DNA of 64,000 nucleotides from Blautia coccoides (GTDB lineage: Bacteria > Bacillota > Clostridia > Lachnospirales > Lachnospiraceae): contig NZ_CP136422.1 in NCBI RefSeq assembly GCF_034355335.1, forward strand, positions 3,506,501-3,570,500, read 5' to 3'. The position numbers and the translations under genes are program-made. Within the stretch, counting starts at the first letter, position 1. Each line of letters starts with the position of its first letter. Of the stretch, positions 17,157-25,774 are shown piece by piece. The notes under the pieces are model-generated. The model was not told the origin of the DNA. It saw nothing but the letters and a program-made list of their open reading frames with translations, and made no database searches.

Positions 17157-18806
17157 TTATTCCACGGATACCACATAATAATAAATCGGCTGACCGCCGT
17201 CGTTTACTTCCACATCAAAATCCGGGTAACGCTCCTCCAGCTTCTCACCCAGACGCTGTGCATCCTCAGAACTTACCTCAGAACCGTAATATACGCTGAT
17301 GATCTCTGTATCCTCATCCACCATAGCGTCGATAGTTTCCATGGTAATCCCTTCCACGCCTTCCCCTACAGCTAAAATGCCGTGGTCACCGATTCCCATA
17401 ATATTGCCCTGGCGGATTTCTTTGTCATCAATTTTTGTGTCTCTCACCGCATAAGTAACCTGACCTGTCTTCACATTGCCGATGCAGTTCAGCATCTCCT
17501 CTGTGTTCTGCTCTACGGACTTCTCAGGAACATAATTGATCAGAGCCGTTATACCCTGGGGTATGGTCTTGGTGGGAATGACAATGATATTTTTATTCTC
17601 TGTCAGATCCCTGGCCTGATTGGCTGCCAGAATAATATTCTTATTGTTGGGGAATACAAAAATGTTCTTGGCATGTACCTGTTCAATGGCTTTCAACACA
17701 TCCTCTGTACTTGGATTCATGGTCTGGCCGCCTTCGATCAGATAATCAGCTCCCAGATCACGGAAAATGTCTCCCATACCGTTTCCTACGGATACCGATA
17801 TAAATCCCACTTCTTTTTCCGGCACGGCTTCTCTTTGCTGTGCTGCCAGCTTCTCAGCCTCTTTGATCACCTTTTCATGGTGCTCCAGGCGCATATTGTC
17901 GATTTTCATATTGGAGAGCTGGCCGTAAGTCAGAGCCTTCTGGATTGCCATACCAGGATCATTGGTATGTACATGCACCTTTACAATTTCATCATCCGCC
18001 ACAACTACCAGGGAATCACCAATAGACATGAGATATTCCTTGAAGGCCTGTTCCTCTTTTTCCGGAAACTCCTTTTCCAGCATTATGATAAATTCTGTGC
18101 AGTAGCCGAATTTGATGTTGCTCTCCTCTGCAGATACCGGTCTGGTCATGCCTGAGGATTGGGGCTTTTCAAAATTCATGTCAATCTCTTTGCCCAGATA
18201 ACCGTCATAAGCGCCTTTGAGGACCTCCAAAAGTCCCTGGCCGCCGGAATCCACAACACCTGCCTCTTTCAGAACAGGGAGCATATCCGGTGTTCTGGAA
18301 AGTACGTGCTCCGCATGAGCGATCACATCCGCAAAGAAACAGCCAAGATCCCCGCAGTCCTCTGCGATCTCCAGCGCCTTGTCCGCTGCTCCTTTGGCCA
18401 CTGTCAGGATCGTTCCTTCTTTTGGCTTCATAACAGCTTTATAGGCAGTCTCCACACCTTTCTCAAACGCTTTTGCAAAGGCAGGTGCATCCACGGTGTC
18501 GTAATGCTCAATGGTCTTTGTAAAACCTCTCAGAAGCTGAGAAAGGATAACACCTGAGTTTCCTCTTGCCCCGCGCAGGGAACCGGAAGAAATGGCTTTT
18601 GCCAGTGTCTTCATAGTCGGATTCTCAAGCGCACTCACTTCAGAAGCGGCAGACAGAATCGTCAGTGTCATATTCGTTCCCGTGTCACCATCCGGTACAG
18701 GGAATACATTCAGTTCATTAATCCATTCTTTCTTAGCTTCCAGATTTTTGGCACCAGCCAGAAACATCCTGCCAAGCATATTCGCGTCAACGGTATTGGT
18801 ATTCAA
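17157..18806 (-). CDS. DAK2-domain kinase (FakA/YloV-like)
   Basis: A 549-residue protein like Bacillus YloV and Staphylococcus FakA, which phosphorylate fatty acids bound to FakB (DegV) carriers. The N-terminal DAK2/DhaL domain carries NVFPVPDGDTGTNMTLT (Asp cluster binding Mg-ATP) and RGARGNSGVILSQLLRG. A middle domain and the C-terminal FakA-type domain (about 340-549) follow. Start: a TTG at 18806 with AAGGAGG 9 nt upstream; no better ATG exists until codon 10. It follows the Asp23-family gene by 18 bp, the conserved yloU-yloV pair seen beside rpmB in Firmicutes. Confidence 0.85.
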   Translation of the reverse strand: MNTNTVDANMLGRMFLAGAKNLEAKKEWINELNVFPVPDGDTGTNMTLTILSAASEVSALENPTMKTLAKAISSGSLRGARGNSGVILSQLLRGFTKTIEHYDTVDAPAFAKAFEKGVETAYKAVMKPKEGTILTVAKGAADKALEIAEDCGDLGCFFADVIAHAEHVLSRTPDMLPVLKEAGVVDSGGQGLLEVLKGAYDGYLGKEIDMNFEKPQSSGMTRPVSAEESNIKFGYCTEFIIMLEKEFPEKEEQAFKEYLMSIGDSLVVVADDEIVKVHVHTNDPGMAIQKALTYGQLSNMKIDNMRLEHHEKVIKEAEKLAAQQREAVPEKEVGFISVSVGNGMGDIFRDLGADYLIEGGQTMNPSTEDVLKAIEQVHAKNIFVFPNNKNIILAANQARDLTENKNIIVIPTKTIPQGITALINYVPEKSVEQNTEEMLNCIGNVKTGQVTYAVRDTKIDDKEIRQGNIMGIGDHGILAVGEGVEGITMETIDAMVDEDTEIISVYYGSEVSSEDAQRLGEKLEERYPDFDVEVNDGGQPIYYYVVSVE

Positions 18807-18824
18807 AACAAGTTTCCTCCTTAA

Positions 18825-19181
18825 TTAATCGATTACTCTTACGCCTTCTACAAGGATATTGATCTTCTCTATAGTCAAACCGGTAAAATCCTCCACGCGG
18901 TATTTCACATTGCTGATGAGATTGTCTGATACGGCAGAGATACTCACGCCGTATGCAACGATCACGTGAAATTCCAGGGTGATCTTATTATCGGTGATGA
19001 TGACATTGATTCCATGCTTCAGGCTGTCTTTCTTCAGGAGCTTAACCAGCCCGTCCTTCATGCTGACTGCCGCCATGCCTACGATTCCAAAACATTCGAC
19101 TGCCACGCTTCCTGCATAAGTAGCGATGACATCCGTATCGATCATTATTTTTCCTAATCCTGTATCAACAAGTCCATCCAT
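18825..19181 (-). CDS. Asp23/Gls24 family protein (YloU-like)
   Basis: A 118-residue Asp23/Gls24-type protein, a group linked to envelope stress. Features are GKIMIDTDVIATYAGSVAVE at the start, the VSMKDGLVKLLKK segment and a C-terminal NVKYRVEDFTGLTIEKINIL. I choose the ATG at 19181, which has GGAGGTG 7 nt upstream and starts the homologous region; an in-frame codon at 19250 would add 23 unrelated residues. It pairs with the FakA-like kinase and diverges from rpmB, the same order as yloU/yloV/rpmB in Bacillus. Confidence 0.85.
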   Translation of the reverse strand: MDGLVDTGLGKIMIDTDVIATYAGSVAVECFGIVGMAAVSMKDGLVKLLKKDSLKHGINVIITDNKITLEFHVIVAYGVSISAVSDNLISNVKYRVEDFTGLTIEKINILVEGVRVID

Positions 19182-19313
19182 GCACGGACACCTCCATAGC
19201 TTTTTTCTTGGCCGCTGCTCCTTACATACCCCGGGCAGCCGCTTTTTCATAGAACCATTCTAACATATCTTTCCCAAAAACGAAATATTAATTTAAAATT
19301 TTTATATTTTCAC

Positions 19314-19342
19314 TTGCAAATCCTGTAATCTTCTGTTAAAAT
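19314..19342 (+). promoter_or_regulatory. Sigma-A promoter of rpmB
   Basis: -35 TTGCAA (19314-19319), 17-nt spacer, -10 TAAAAT (19337-19342). Transcription would begin near 19350, giving a leader of about 50 nt with AAGGAGG before the ATG. Confidence 0.65.
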
Positions 19343-19398
19343 AACTATTGTTGTGAGTTTGTATACACGGACTTATTCTATGTTAAGGAGGTGCTACC

Positions 19399-19587
19399 AT
19401 GGCAAAGTGTGCAATTTGTGAAAAAGGTGCTCATTTCGGGAACAACGTGAGCCATTCCCATAGAAGATCAAACAAGATGTGGAAATCCAACATCAAATCT
19501 GTTAAAGTAAAAACAGCAAACGGTGCTGCAAAGAAAATGTATGTTTGTACTTCCTGCTTAAGAAGCGGTAAAGTGGAGAGAGCGTAA
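19399..19587 (+). CDS. rpmB: 50S ribosomal protein L28
   Basis: A 62-residue ribosomal protein. MAKCAICEKGAHFGNNVSHS and RRSNKMWKSNIKSVKV are typical of L28. The CxxC at residues 4-7 and the CTSC near the C-terminus form a four-cysteine zinc ribbon, so this is the zinc-binding (C+) form. It is a monocistronic plus-strand gene with its own promoter and terminator. Confidence 0.95.
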   Translation: MAKCAICEKGAHFGNNVSHSHRRSNKMWKSNIKSVKVKTANGAAKKMYVCTSCLRSGKVERA

Positions 19588-19600
19588 AGAAAGAGGAAAG

Positions 19601-19630
19601 GCCTTGTCCGATGAGACAAGGTCTTTTTTT
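19601..19630 (+). terminator. Terminator of rpmB
   Basis: CCTTGTC pairs with GACAAGG around CGATGA, followed by TCTTTTTTT (19622-19630). It is a clear intrinsic terminator 13 bp after the rpmB stop. Confidence 0.85.
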
Positions 19631-19653
19631 GTCCTCTTCTATCTTCTATTCAT

Positions 19654-19791
19654 TCAGCAGCAGAACAGATTATACCCTACCAGCATACAGAGTGCCGCAA
19701 GTAATACCATAAGGAAGCTCTTTGGAAATATCAAGGCAAGAAACAGCCCTACTCCAATCCAAAACAGTAAAAATCCAATGAGTCTCTGCAC
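19654..19791 (-). CDS. Tiny membrane protein (45 aa)
   Basis: A 45-codon frame between rpmB and gerW on the minus strand. It starts at GTG 19791 with AGGAG about 13 nt upstream and reads VQRLIGFLLFWIGVGLFLAL, a short FPK turn, then a second hydrophobic run (FLMVLLAALCMLVGY) ending NLFCC. Two predicted transmembrane helices form a hairpin. I recall similar very short proteins ending in NLFC in Lachnospiraceae, without known function. Because a terminator lies between it and gerW, expression needs read-through or a promoter I could not identify. Start codon and reality are moderately supported. Confidence 0.55.
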   Translation of the reverse strand: MQRLIGFLLFWIGVGLFLALIFPKSFLMVLLAALCMLVGYNLFCC

Positions 19792-19834
19792 AGTCTCTCT
19801 GTTTCTCCTTTTGCCTGTTTACTTTAATATATGC

Positions 19835-19870
19835 AAAAAGCCGCCATGAATGACATCCTGGCGGCTTTTT
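19835..19870. terminator. Bidirectional terminator after gerW
   Basis: AAAAAGCCGCC and GGCGGCTTTTT form an 11-bp stem with A- and T-runs on the two sides. It ends the minus-strand hypothetical-DUF2953-gerW transcript. Confidence 0.85.
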
Positions 19871-19897
19871 GTTCTCAGAGTGTGTATGAAAATCTCT

Positions 19898-20320
19898 TTA
19901 CTCCTCTGTTTTCTCTTCCTCTGCTTCCTGTTTCACAGACTCCGTTTTCTTTGCAGGTTCTGCCGCGGCAGCCGCCTCCTCTTTTTTGCCGTCAGTGAAT
20001 TTATTTACAAAATCAGGCACCATATCCAAAATCTTGGTAAGACCGTCCTGGTTCTTCACATTGACCAGTTTTGTGCCGCCTTTGGATATCACTAATACTG
20101 CACTCGGTGAAACCTTACCTCCCATACCGCCGCCGCCGTTGTTCTTCTTGTCATCGGCAAATGCGCCTGCGGCCACACCGAAGGATACGTCGATCAGCGG
20201 AAGGATAATGGTATCCCCCACAGTGATCGCCTCCCCCACCACCGTTTTTGTTGTGATAAAGCTATCCATTCCCTTGAAAAGAGAGTCCACTGTTGTCTTA
20301 AAACTATTATCTGAAGCCAT
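19898..20320 (-). CDS. gerW: GerW-family sporulation protein (YtfJ-like)
   Basis: A 140-residue spore protein needed in Bacillus for normal germination. VDSLFKGMDSFITTKTVVGE, the VGDTIILPLIDVSFGVAAGA strand and the Gly-rich MGGKVSPSAVLVISKGG are the family signature. A disordered Glu/Ala-rich tail follows (about 112-140). AAGGAGG lies upstream of the ATG. It follows the DUF2953 gene, as ytfJ follows ytfI in Bacillus, so the pair is conserved. Confidence 0.9.
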   Translation of the reverse strand: MASDNSFKTTVDSLFKGMDSFITTKTVVGEAITVGDTIILPLIDVSFGVAAGAFADDKKNNGGGGMGGKVSPSAVLVISKGGTKLVNVKNQDGLTKILDMVPDFVNKFTDGKKEEAAAAAEPAKKTESVKQEAEEEKTEE

Positions 20321-20353
20321 GGTTATTTCCTCCTTAATGTTTATTTCCGTCTG

Positions 20354-21379
20354 TTACCTGTCTTTTTTGAATTTTTTTCTAAGCTCCTTCACATTGGAGT
20401 CTCTGAACAGTTTCCAGACAGTACGCAAAAATACAAACCCGTACATCCTTCCCCAGACCTGTGCCCGGCCTTCTAAAATGACTCTGTCAAAATAGGGGTG
20501 AAGGGAAAAGCCTCTTCCGTAAAGGGGATAGAAGATACTGGCTGCGGCAAGCACCTGCCCTGTAAGCGCCGGGTCATCAAATCCAAAATAAATGTCACCC
20601 TTTATTTTCCTGGGCCTTACATGTCCTATAATGCTTCCCAGCTCTCCAAATACCAGAGTCTTTGCTCCCAGAAAGGACTCTGAGGACAACAGTTCTCTGA
20701 TTTGTTTTATTTTACCATAAATCTCCTTAGCTGTCCGCCTGAAATTTACAAAAGCCGCTTTTATTTTCCCGGGAAGCGCAAGGATTTTTTTTATAGTCTC
20801 TGCAATTTTAACAAAAATACTTCGTATCTTGTCTACAGGATTTTTTTTATGCGAAGAATGCCTCTTTGTTTTTTCTTTTCCATCACCGCCGGCACTGTTT
20901 TCTAAGACCGGAGGCTTTGGCTCTTCCTTTGGCTCTTCCCTTTCCTTTACGGCGTTCCCGTCACTTTTGTCCTCAACCTCCAAAAGTGCCTGTTCTGCAC
21001 TGCGGACCGGCGCTGTGTGTGTGTTCTCTTCCGCAGCCGTAAGCTCCGGTTTCTTCTTCCGGCGTTTCTTCTTCTGCCGTTTCTGTCTCCAGGCAGTGAT
21101 TTTTTTCAGCACCACATCCACGGGGATTCCCAAAAAACGGATGGAAAGATGTATCCCGTCCGTCTCGGAACCATATCTGCCTGTGACAAATATCAGATGA
21201 AACAGCCAGGAGATCTTCACTTTTCCCTCGTACTTCCCCTCTTCCCGGAAAGCGCTTCCGTAGTAGCGCACCGGTACAAAGACCAGTGACAGCAGAAGGA
21301 GAAGAAGCAGACACAAAATTGTCAGCAGCAGAATTCCGATTATTTTTAGTATACCCAAAATTATATGTATCAGCATCAT
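20354..21379 (-). CDS. DUF2953 domain protein (YtfI-like)
   Basis: A 341-residue protein with an N-terminal transmembrane helix (ILLLTILCLLLLLLLSLVFV), a Lys/Arg-rich then acidic low-complexity linker (about 100-190), and a C-terminal DUF2953 region (ELGSIIGHVRPRKIKGDIYF, PYFDRVILEGRAQVWGRMY). Function is unknown; the linkage to gerW suggests a sporulation or envelope role. The linker is longer than in Bacillus YtfI. It ends 33 bp before gerW. Confidence 0.75.
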   Translation of the reverse strand: MMLIHIILGILKIIGILLLTILCLLLLLLLSLVFVPVRYYGSAFREEGKYEGKVKISWLFHLIFVTGRYGSETDGIHLSIRFLGIPVDVVLKKITAWRQKRQKKKRRKKKPELTAAEENTHTAPVRSAEQALLEVEDKSDGNAVKEREEPKEEPKPPVLENSAGGDGKEKTKRHSSHKKNPVDKIRSIFVKIAETIKKILALPGKIKAAFVNFRRTAKEIYGKIKQIRELLSSESFLGAKTLVFGELGSIIGHVRPRKIKGDIYFGFDDPALTGQVLAAASIFYPLYGRGFSLHPYFDRVILEGRAQVWGRMYGFVFLRTVWKLFRDSNVKELRKKFKKDR

Positions 21380-21390
21380 CTTCCCACCTG

Positions 21391-21729
21391 TCAGTCTCTT
21401 TTTTTCTCCTGGGTTGTCTTTTGAAGGAGCCAGCCGCGGATATCCATGGCACCTGTATCCTCATAGACTTCTTTTGCGATCTGTTCCACCAGGTCCACAG
21501 CCTCATAATATCCCGAGCACAGCCCTACGATCATGGGACAGTTCCTCCTGACCGGCTTCTGCAGCAGGTAATTGGCGGAAATGATTTCCAGGGAATTGGC
21601 CGGATTGACAGCAAGGGTCACCAGATAGACATCAATGACCCCTGCACCCTGATTGATCTTCCGTATCAGCTTTTTTTGTTTCTTTTTTGCATTATCGCCA
21701 ACATACAGATTCTTATACCAGTTTAACAT
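21391..21729 (-). CDS. Conserved hypothetical protein
   Basis: A 112-residue mixed alpha/beta protein without signal or membrane segments. Visible features are a basic helix KKKQKKLIRKINQG (about 15-28), an alternating hydrophobic stretch (VIDVYLVTLAVNPANSLEII) and CPMIVGLCSGYYEAVDLVEQ. I do not recognise a family. It sits 11 bp upstream of the DUF2953-gerW pair, so a role in the same process is possible. Confidence 0.6.
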   Translation of the reverse strand: MLNWYKNLYVGDNAKKKQKKLIRKINQGAGVIDVYLVTLAVNPANSLEIISANYLLQKPVRRNCPMIVGLCSGYYEAVDLVEQIAKEVYEDTGAMDIRGWLLQKTTQEKKRD

Positions 21730-21753
21730 AAATTTCCATCCTTAATTGGATTC

Positions 21754-23280
21754 CTATTCTTTCAGCCTTCTCTCAATTGCAGTTACAACAGATTCCAGCA
21801 CCTTGACGCGGGCATAATATTTGTCATTGCCCTCCACAATGATCCACGGTGCATAGGAGGTGGAGGTCCGAATGACCATCTCATTGACTGCCTCCTCGTA
21901 CTGATCCCACTTTTCCCGGTTTCGCCAGTCCTCATCCGTAATTTTCCACTGCTTCTCCGGATTTTCCATGCGCTCCTTGAACCGGCGCTCCTGCTCATCC
22001 TTGTCAATGTGCATCCAGAACTTCAGCACAATGGCACCCGAATGAGCCAGATGGGCTTCCATATCATTGATTTCCTTATAGGCCCGCTGCCATTCTTCCT
22101 TGGTGCAGAATCCCTCAATACGCTCCACCATCACTCTTCCGTACCAGGTACGATCAAATATGGCCACATGGCCCGCCTTGGGCATATCCTTCCAGAAGCG
22201 CCACAGATAATGATGGTTCTTCTCCACAGCGGAAGGTGCCGCCGTGGGATTCACCACATATCCTCTGGGGTCCATGGCCTCTGTGAGGCGCTTGATCGCG
22301 CCGCCCTTTCCCCCTGCATCCCATCCTTCAAATCCAAGCACCACAGAGATCCTGCGGCTGTACAGCTCGCTGTGAAGGATCGCCATGCGGTCCTGCAGGT
22401 CTTTTAATCTCTTCTTATACTCTTCCTTTGTATAGGACAATGTCAGATCCGCTTTGCTGAGAGTTGAGGATTCCAGAATTTTTTTGGACAGTGGTTCATA
22501 TTCTCCCAGATCCGCTTCTGCCCCGGCCTCCACTTTCTTTGTCTCTTCCTCTGTCTGCTTTTGTGCCTTAACCTTCTCTATTTTCTCCGTCAGGCTGTCA
22601 ATGACTGAGGAGAGTATTTTTACTGTGGCAAAACGCCGGTCCATGGCCTCGATAATGGTCCATGGTGCACACTCTGTCTCTGTCTTTTCCAGCATTTCCT
22701 CCAGCATGGCCTTGTAAGTGCCGTATTCCTCGTTGCGCTTTAAATCTGCCTTGCTGACTCTCCAGGCCGTTTCCTTATTGTCCAGAAGATTGTCGAAGCG
22801 CTTCTTCTGCTCTTTTCTGCTGATATACATAAAGAATTTTATCAATACAGCGCCGTCATCTGTGAGAGTCTTCTCAAACGTGTTGATCTCCTGGTAAGCA
22901 TACATCAGTTCCTCCGGTGAGATTTTCTCCTCAAACCTGTCCACAGACACTCTTCTGTACCAGCTTGTATCAAAAATGGCAATCCTGCCCTTCTCCGGTG
23001 TCTTAGTCCAGAAGCGCCATAAAAACGGATACATACGCTCTTCTTTTGATTCCTGTTTGATGGCAAAAACTTTAAATCCCCTGGGGTCCAGCGGATGTAT
23101 CAGCTTATTGATCTGCACACCCTTTCCGGCTGCTCCGAACCCTTCAAAGAGGATCATGACCGGAATCCCCAAATCCCTGCATTCTCTCTGCAGGCGGGAG
23201 AGGGTTCCCTCCAGAACCTCCATCTTTTCTTTGTACTCCTCTTTCCCCATCTCTTTTGTCAAATCAATCTGCTCTAACAT
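21754..23280 (-). CDS. pap: Polyphosphate:AMP phosphotransferase (two-domain PPK2)
   Basis: A 508-residue enzyme with two PPK2 domains in tandem (about 1-230 and 265-508), the class that makes ADP from AMP and polyphosphate. The C-terminal domain has the intact Walker A GWDAGGKGGAIKRL and Walker B/lid DRTWYGRVMVERIEG. The N-terminal domain is degenerate at matching sites (GFGAAGKG lacks the Asp; DTSWYRRV replaces DRTWYGRV), as in known class II PPK2 enzymes where only the second domain is active. It is separated from the NUDIX gene by a terminator. Confidence 0.9.
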   Translation of the reverse strand: MLEQIDLTKEMGKEEYKEKMEVLEGTLSRLQRECRDLGIPVMILFEGFGAAGKGVQINKLIHPLDPRGFKVFAIKQESKEERMYPFLWRFWTKTPEKGRIAIFDTSWYRRVSVDRFEEKISPEELMYAYQEINTFEKTLTDDGAVLIKFFMYISRKEQKKRFDNLLDNKETAWRVSKADLKRNEEYGTYKAMLEEMLEKTETECAPWTIIEAMDRRFATVKILSSVIDSLTEKIEKVKAQKQTEEETKKVEAGAEADLGEYEPLSKKILESSTLSKADLTLSYTKEEYKKRLKDLQDRMAILHSELYSRRISVVLGFEGWDAGGKGGAIKRLTEAMDPRGYVVNPTAAPSAVEKNHHYLWRFWKDMPKAGHVAIFDRTWYGRVMVERIEGFCTKEEWQRAYKEINDMEAHLAHSGAIVLKFWMHIDKDEQERRFKERMENPEKQWKITDEDWRNREKWDQYEEAVNEMVIRTSTSYAPWIIVEGNDKYYARVKVLESVVTAIERRLKE

Positions 23281-23341
23281 ATGGCTACCTCCTCCATTTT
23301 TTATAAAAGCTCTGTTGTCTGACTCTATCCCTGCAAAAGTA

Positions 23342-23370
23342 CAAAAAGGGGCTGGAAAAACCAGTCCCTT
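23342..23370 (-). terminator. Terminator of the NUDIX gene
   Basis: On the minus strand AGGGACTGG pairs with CCAGCCCCT around TTTTT, followed by TTTTTG. It lies 17 bp after the NUDIX stop and isolates pap. Confidence 0.75.
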
Positions 23371-23386
23371 CTCATCAGCTGAATAA

Positions 23387-23839
23387 CTAAAAATACTTTT
23401 TGTTTCCCCACAGATTTGACTTTTTCAAATCCAGGTATTCATTATAAGCCTTTTCCAGAATCTGCTTTTCATTGGAAAACCGTAATAGATGGTAAGCTTC
23501 ATGGAACTTGTAAAAACCGGAGTCTACAAAGTATTCATCTCTCTGCGGCCGGCTGTAATAACTGTTGGCAGCCATGAGATACCAATAGACATCCTTTTCC
23601 ACAGTATCTTCCGGCACACAAAAACTATACTGGCTTTTTCCTACATATTTGATGATATTCGCGACTACACCTGCCTCCTCATTCACTTCACGCAGTGCCG
23701 TGTCCTTATAGTCTTCGCCTTCTTCTACTGTACCCTTCGGCAAAACCCAGCCCTCATATTTGTGCTTATAGGATTTGTACAGGGTCAGTATCTTTCCCCG
23801 ATATATTACCACCCCGCCACAGCTCGTTGCTTCAATCAT
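23387..23839 (-). CDS. NUDIX hydrolase
   Basis: A 150-residue NUDIX protein that cleaves a nucleoside diphosphate-linked substrate. The NUDIX box fits GX5EX7REUXEEXGU: GTVEEGEDYKDTALREVNEEAG (in pieces GTVEEGE, REVNEEAG) at about 36-57. The N-terminal SCGGVVIYRGK strand is typical of diadenosine-polyphosphate or MutT-like members, but the substrate is unknown. It has its own promoter at 23897-23925, adjoining the A2 element. Confidence 0.88.
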   Translation of the reverse strand: MIEATSCGGVVIYRGKILTLYKSYKHKYEGWVLPKGTVEEGEDYKDTALREVNEEAGVVANIIKYVGKSQYSFCVPEDTVEKDVYWYLMAANSYYSRPQRDEYFVDSGFYKFHEAYHLLRFSNEKQILEKAYNEYLDLKKSNLWGNKKYF

Positions 23840-23896
23840 AGTGCAAGTCCTCCTGTAAAACCCTTTTCCGGGTCAGCGTTGTGTTTCGTTGGTATT

Positions 23897-23925
23897 AGTA
23901 TAACTCTTTTTGGATACCTGTGCAA
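23897..23925 (-). promoter_or_regulatory. Sigma-A promoter of the NUDIX gene
   Basis: Minus strand: -35 TTGCAC (23920-23925), 17-nt spacer, -10 TATACT (23897-23902). The A2 element begins about 40 bp upstream of the -35. Confidence 0.65.
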
Positions 23926-23968
23926 GGGATAAAATGGAAACTGGGGCGACGGGGGGATGAATGCGGAC

Positions 23969-24169
23969 GGAAGAGGAAGGGAGCGGCCGGGAGGCAGCCA
24001 GGTGTGCGAGCGAAGCGTTCCGCTGCCAGGGAGCTAACCTGCTCCCAGATACTAAATTCATCGGCAATGGCCTCTTCATTAAGTATCTGGGGCAGGTGGA
24101 TCTCCCTGACGCTCCACTGGAACATCGCTCACACACCTGGCTGCCTCCCGGCCGCTCCCTTCCTCTTCC
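23969..24169 (-). repeat. Class A long-hairpin element, copy A2
   Basis: A 201-bp element on the minus strand between the PBP gene and the NUDIX promoter. Arms 23969-24013 and 24125-24169 pair over 45 bp; the single difference is still a U-G pair in the minus-strand RNA. The core matches A1 and A3. Internal stems 24102-24110 with 24025-24033 and 24082-24090 with 24045-24053 carry base changes on both sides relative to A3. ACCAGGAA precedes it and TTCCGTCC follows it (minus-strand sense). An open frame across the core also exists in A3 but is broken in A1. Confidence 0.85.
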
Positions 24170-24239
24170 TGGTTTTCTAGAGCCCGCACAGTTTTCTATG
24201 TGGGAGAGAAAAAAAACAATTATGTGGGACGGGTGATAT

Positions 24240-24268
24240 TATTTGTGATACTCTTGGTGTCACAAATA
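24240..24268 (-). terminator. Hairpin after the PBP gene
   Basis: TATTTGTGA pairs with TCACAAATA, 10 bp after the PBP stop. There is no T-run, so it may be an mRNA 3'-end stabiliser rather than an intrinsic terminator. Confidence 0.4.
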
Positions 24269-24277
24269 GTGATATTT

Positions 24278-25774
24278 TTAGTAATAAAATTCGTTGAAAA
24301 CTTCGTGGGCGATGGGGACTGCTACGGAGCTGCCGGTTCCGGCGCCTTCGGCTATGACGGCGATGGCGATCTGGGAGTCTCCCATGGTGGAATATCCTAC
24401 AAACCAGGAATGGGTTCTGATATCTCCGTCAGAGCCGTAGTATTCTGCCGAACCTGTCTTGCCGGCTGCGCTGTAGTTCTCTCCGCTTAATGAGGACGCG
24501 GTTCCCTGGTTTACTACGGCTTCCATGAGGTTCTGCATCACAGTGGCTTCGCTGCTCTCCAGGATACGCTTATATTCTGCGGGTTTGGTTGTTTTTACCA
24601 CGTCGCCGTTCACATTCTCCACGTGATCCACATAGTATGGCTTCATCAGCACACCGTCGTTGGCGATGGCACTGACGATCATGGCCATGTGCATAGGTGA
24701 GACCAGGGTATTTCCCTGTCCGATGGAGGTCTGCATAAGGAGCGGTTTGCCCGGATGCTCGCCCAGGTCAAATTTGCTTTTGTTATACTCAATGGGAATC
24801 GGAAGCTTGCTGTTAAACAGAAGGCTCTCTGCCGTCTGGGTCAGTTTTGATTTTCCTAAGTCCACTCCAATGCTTGCAAAGGCGCTGTTGCAGGATTTGG
24901 CAAACGCTGTGGTGAAATCCTCCTCCCCATGTACTTCTCCGTCATAGCAGGTGATGGTATGGCCGTCCATGGTAATGCTGCCTTCACAGTTGTAGTCGTA
25001 TCCGTCTATGCTGCCGTGGGCCTTCAGATATGACAGGGCTGTCACGATCTTAAAGGTGGAACCAGGGGGATAAGCCCCTTGTGTTGCCCGGTTTAAAAGA
25101 CTGCTGTTTGAGCTGTCGCTGATCAGATACTCCCAGTCCTGGGCCACAGTATTGGGATTGAAATCTGGCTTGCTCACAGAGGCCAGGACTGCCCCGGTCT
25201 TTGGCTCTATGACCACAACAGCTCCCCGGTTGTCCCCCAGGGCATTATAGGCTGTCTGCTGCAGGGAAGTGTCCAGTGTGCTGACCACATTGTCCCCCTT
25301 GTTCTTTTCGCTTTTCAGCTCATTGGCTGCCTGCGAGAGATAGCCGTCGTGGGAAGTCATGAGCTGGAAATTCGCCAGGGATTCCAGGCCGTTCTTTCCG
25401 TTGGCATCATATCCCACCACATGGGCAAACACATTGCTGTAAGGGTACACTCTGGTTTCTGAACCGTCGTCATTTACCTGTGTATAGGCCAGAGTCTGTC
25501 CGTCAGAAGACAGAATACTGCCGCGGACCACCCGGTCCTCGAACTGATCCTGTCTGGTGTTGTAAGGGCTGCTTATCACACCCTCCCGCTTCACCGCCTG
25601 GAAATAAACCATATATCCAATCAAAGAAATAAAGATACCCACGAAAAAATAACTGACTATGGCATATTCCCGGTTCCGGGCTCTCTTAGCCTTTAATTCT
25701 TTTTTCTCTAACGCCTTCTCTTCCTTTAAGAGACGCTTCTCTTCTTTTTTCTTTTTGCTTTTCAAGTTCTTCAT
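24278..25774 (-). CDS. Penicillin-binding protein, D,D-transpeptidase
   Basis: A 498-residue class B-like PBP cross-linking peptidoglycan. A basic cytoplasmic N-terminus (Lys/Glu-rich, about 1-35) is followed by one TM helix (AIVSYFFVGIFISLIGYMVYF), a dimerisation domain and the transpeptidase domain. The catalytic motifs are STFK (in YPPGSTFKIV, about 246), SCN (about 297) and KTGSAEY (about 440). The 5' end overlaps the upstream FtsW/SpoVE gene by 89 bp; a TTG at 25765 is an alternative start. The pair forms a SEDS glycosyltransferase/transpeptidase unit. Shape, division or spore role is undetermined. Confidence 0.88.
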   Translation of the reverse strand: MKNLKSKKKKEEKRLLKEEKALEKKELKAKRARNREYAIVSYFFVGIFISLIGYMVYFQAVKREGVISSPYNTRQDQFEDRVVRGSILSSDGQTLAYTQVNDDGSETRVYPYSNVFAHVVGYDANGKNGLESLANFQLMTSHDGYLSQAANELKSEKNKGDNVVSTLDTSLQQTAYNALGDNRGAVVVIEPKTGAVLASVSKPDFNPNTVAQDWEYLISDSSNSSLLNRATQGAYPPGSTFKIVTALSYLKAHGSIDGYDYNCEGSITMDGHTITCYDGEVHGEEDFTTAFAKSCNSAFASIGVDLGKSKLTQTAESLLFNSKLPIPIEYNKSKFDLGEHPGKPLLMQTSIGQGNTLVSPMHMAMIVSAIANDGVLMKPYYVDHVENVNGDVVKTTKPAEYKRILESSEATVMQNLMEAVVNQGTASSLSGENYSAAGKTGSAEYYGSDGDIRTHSWFVGYSTMGDSQIAIAVIAEGAGTGSSVAVPIAHEVFNEFYY

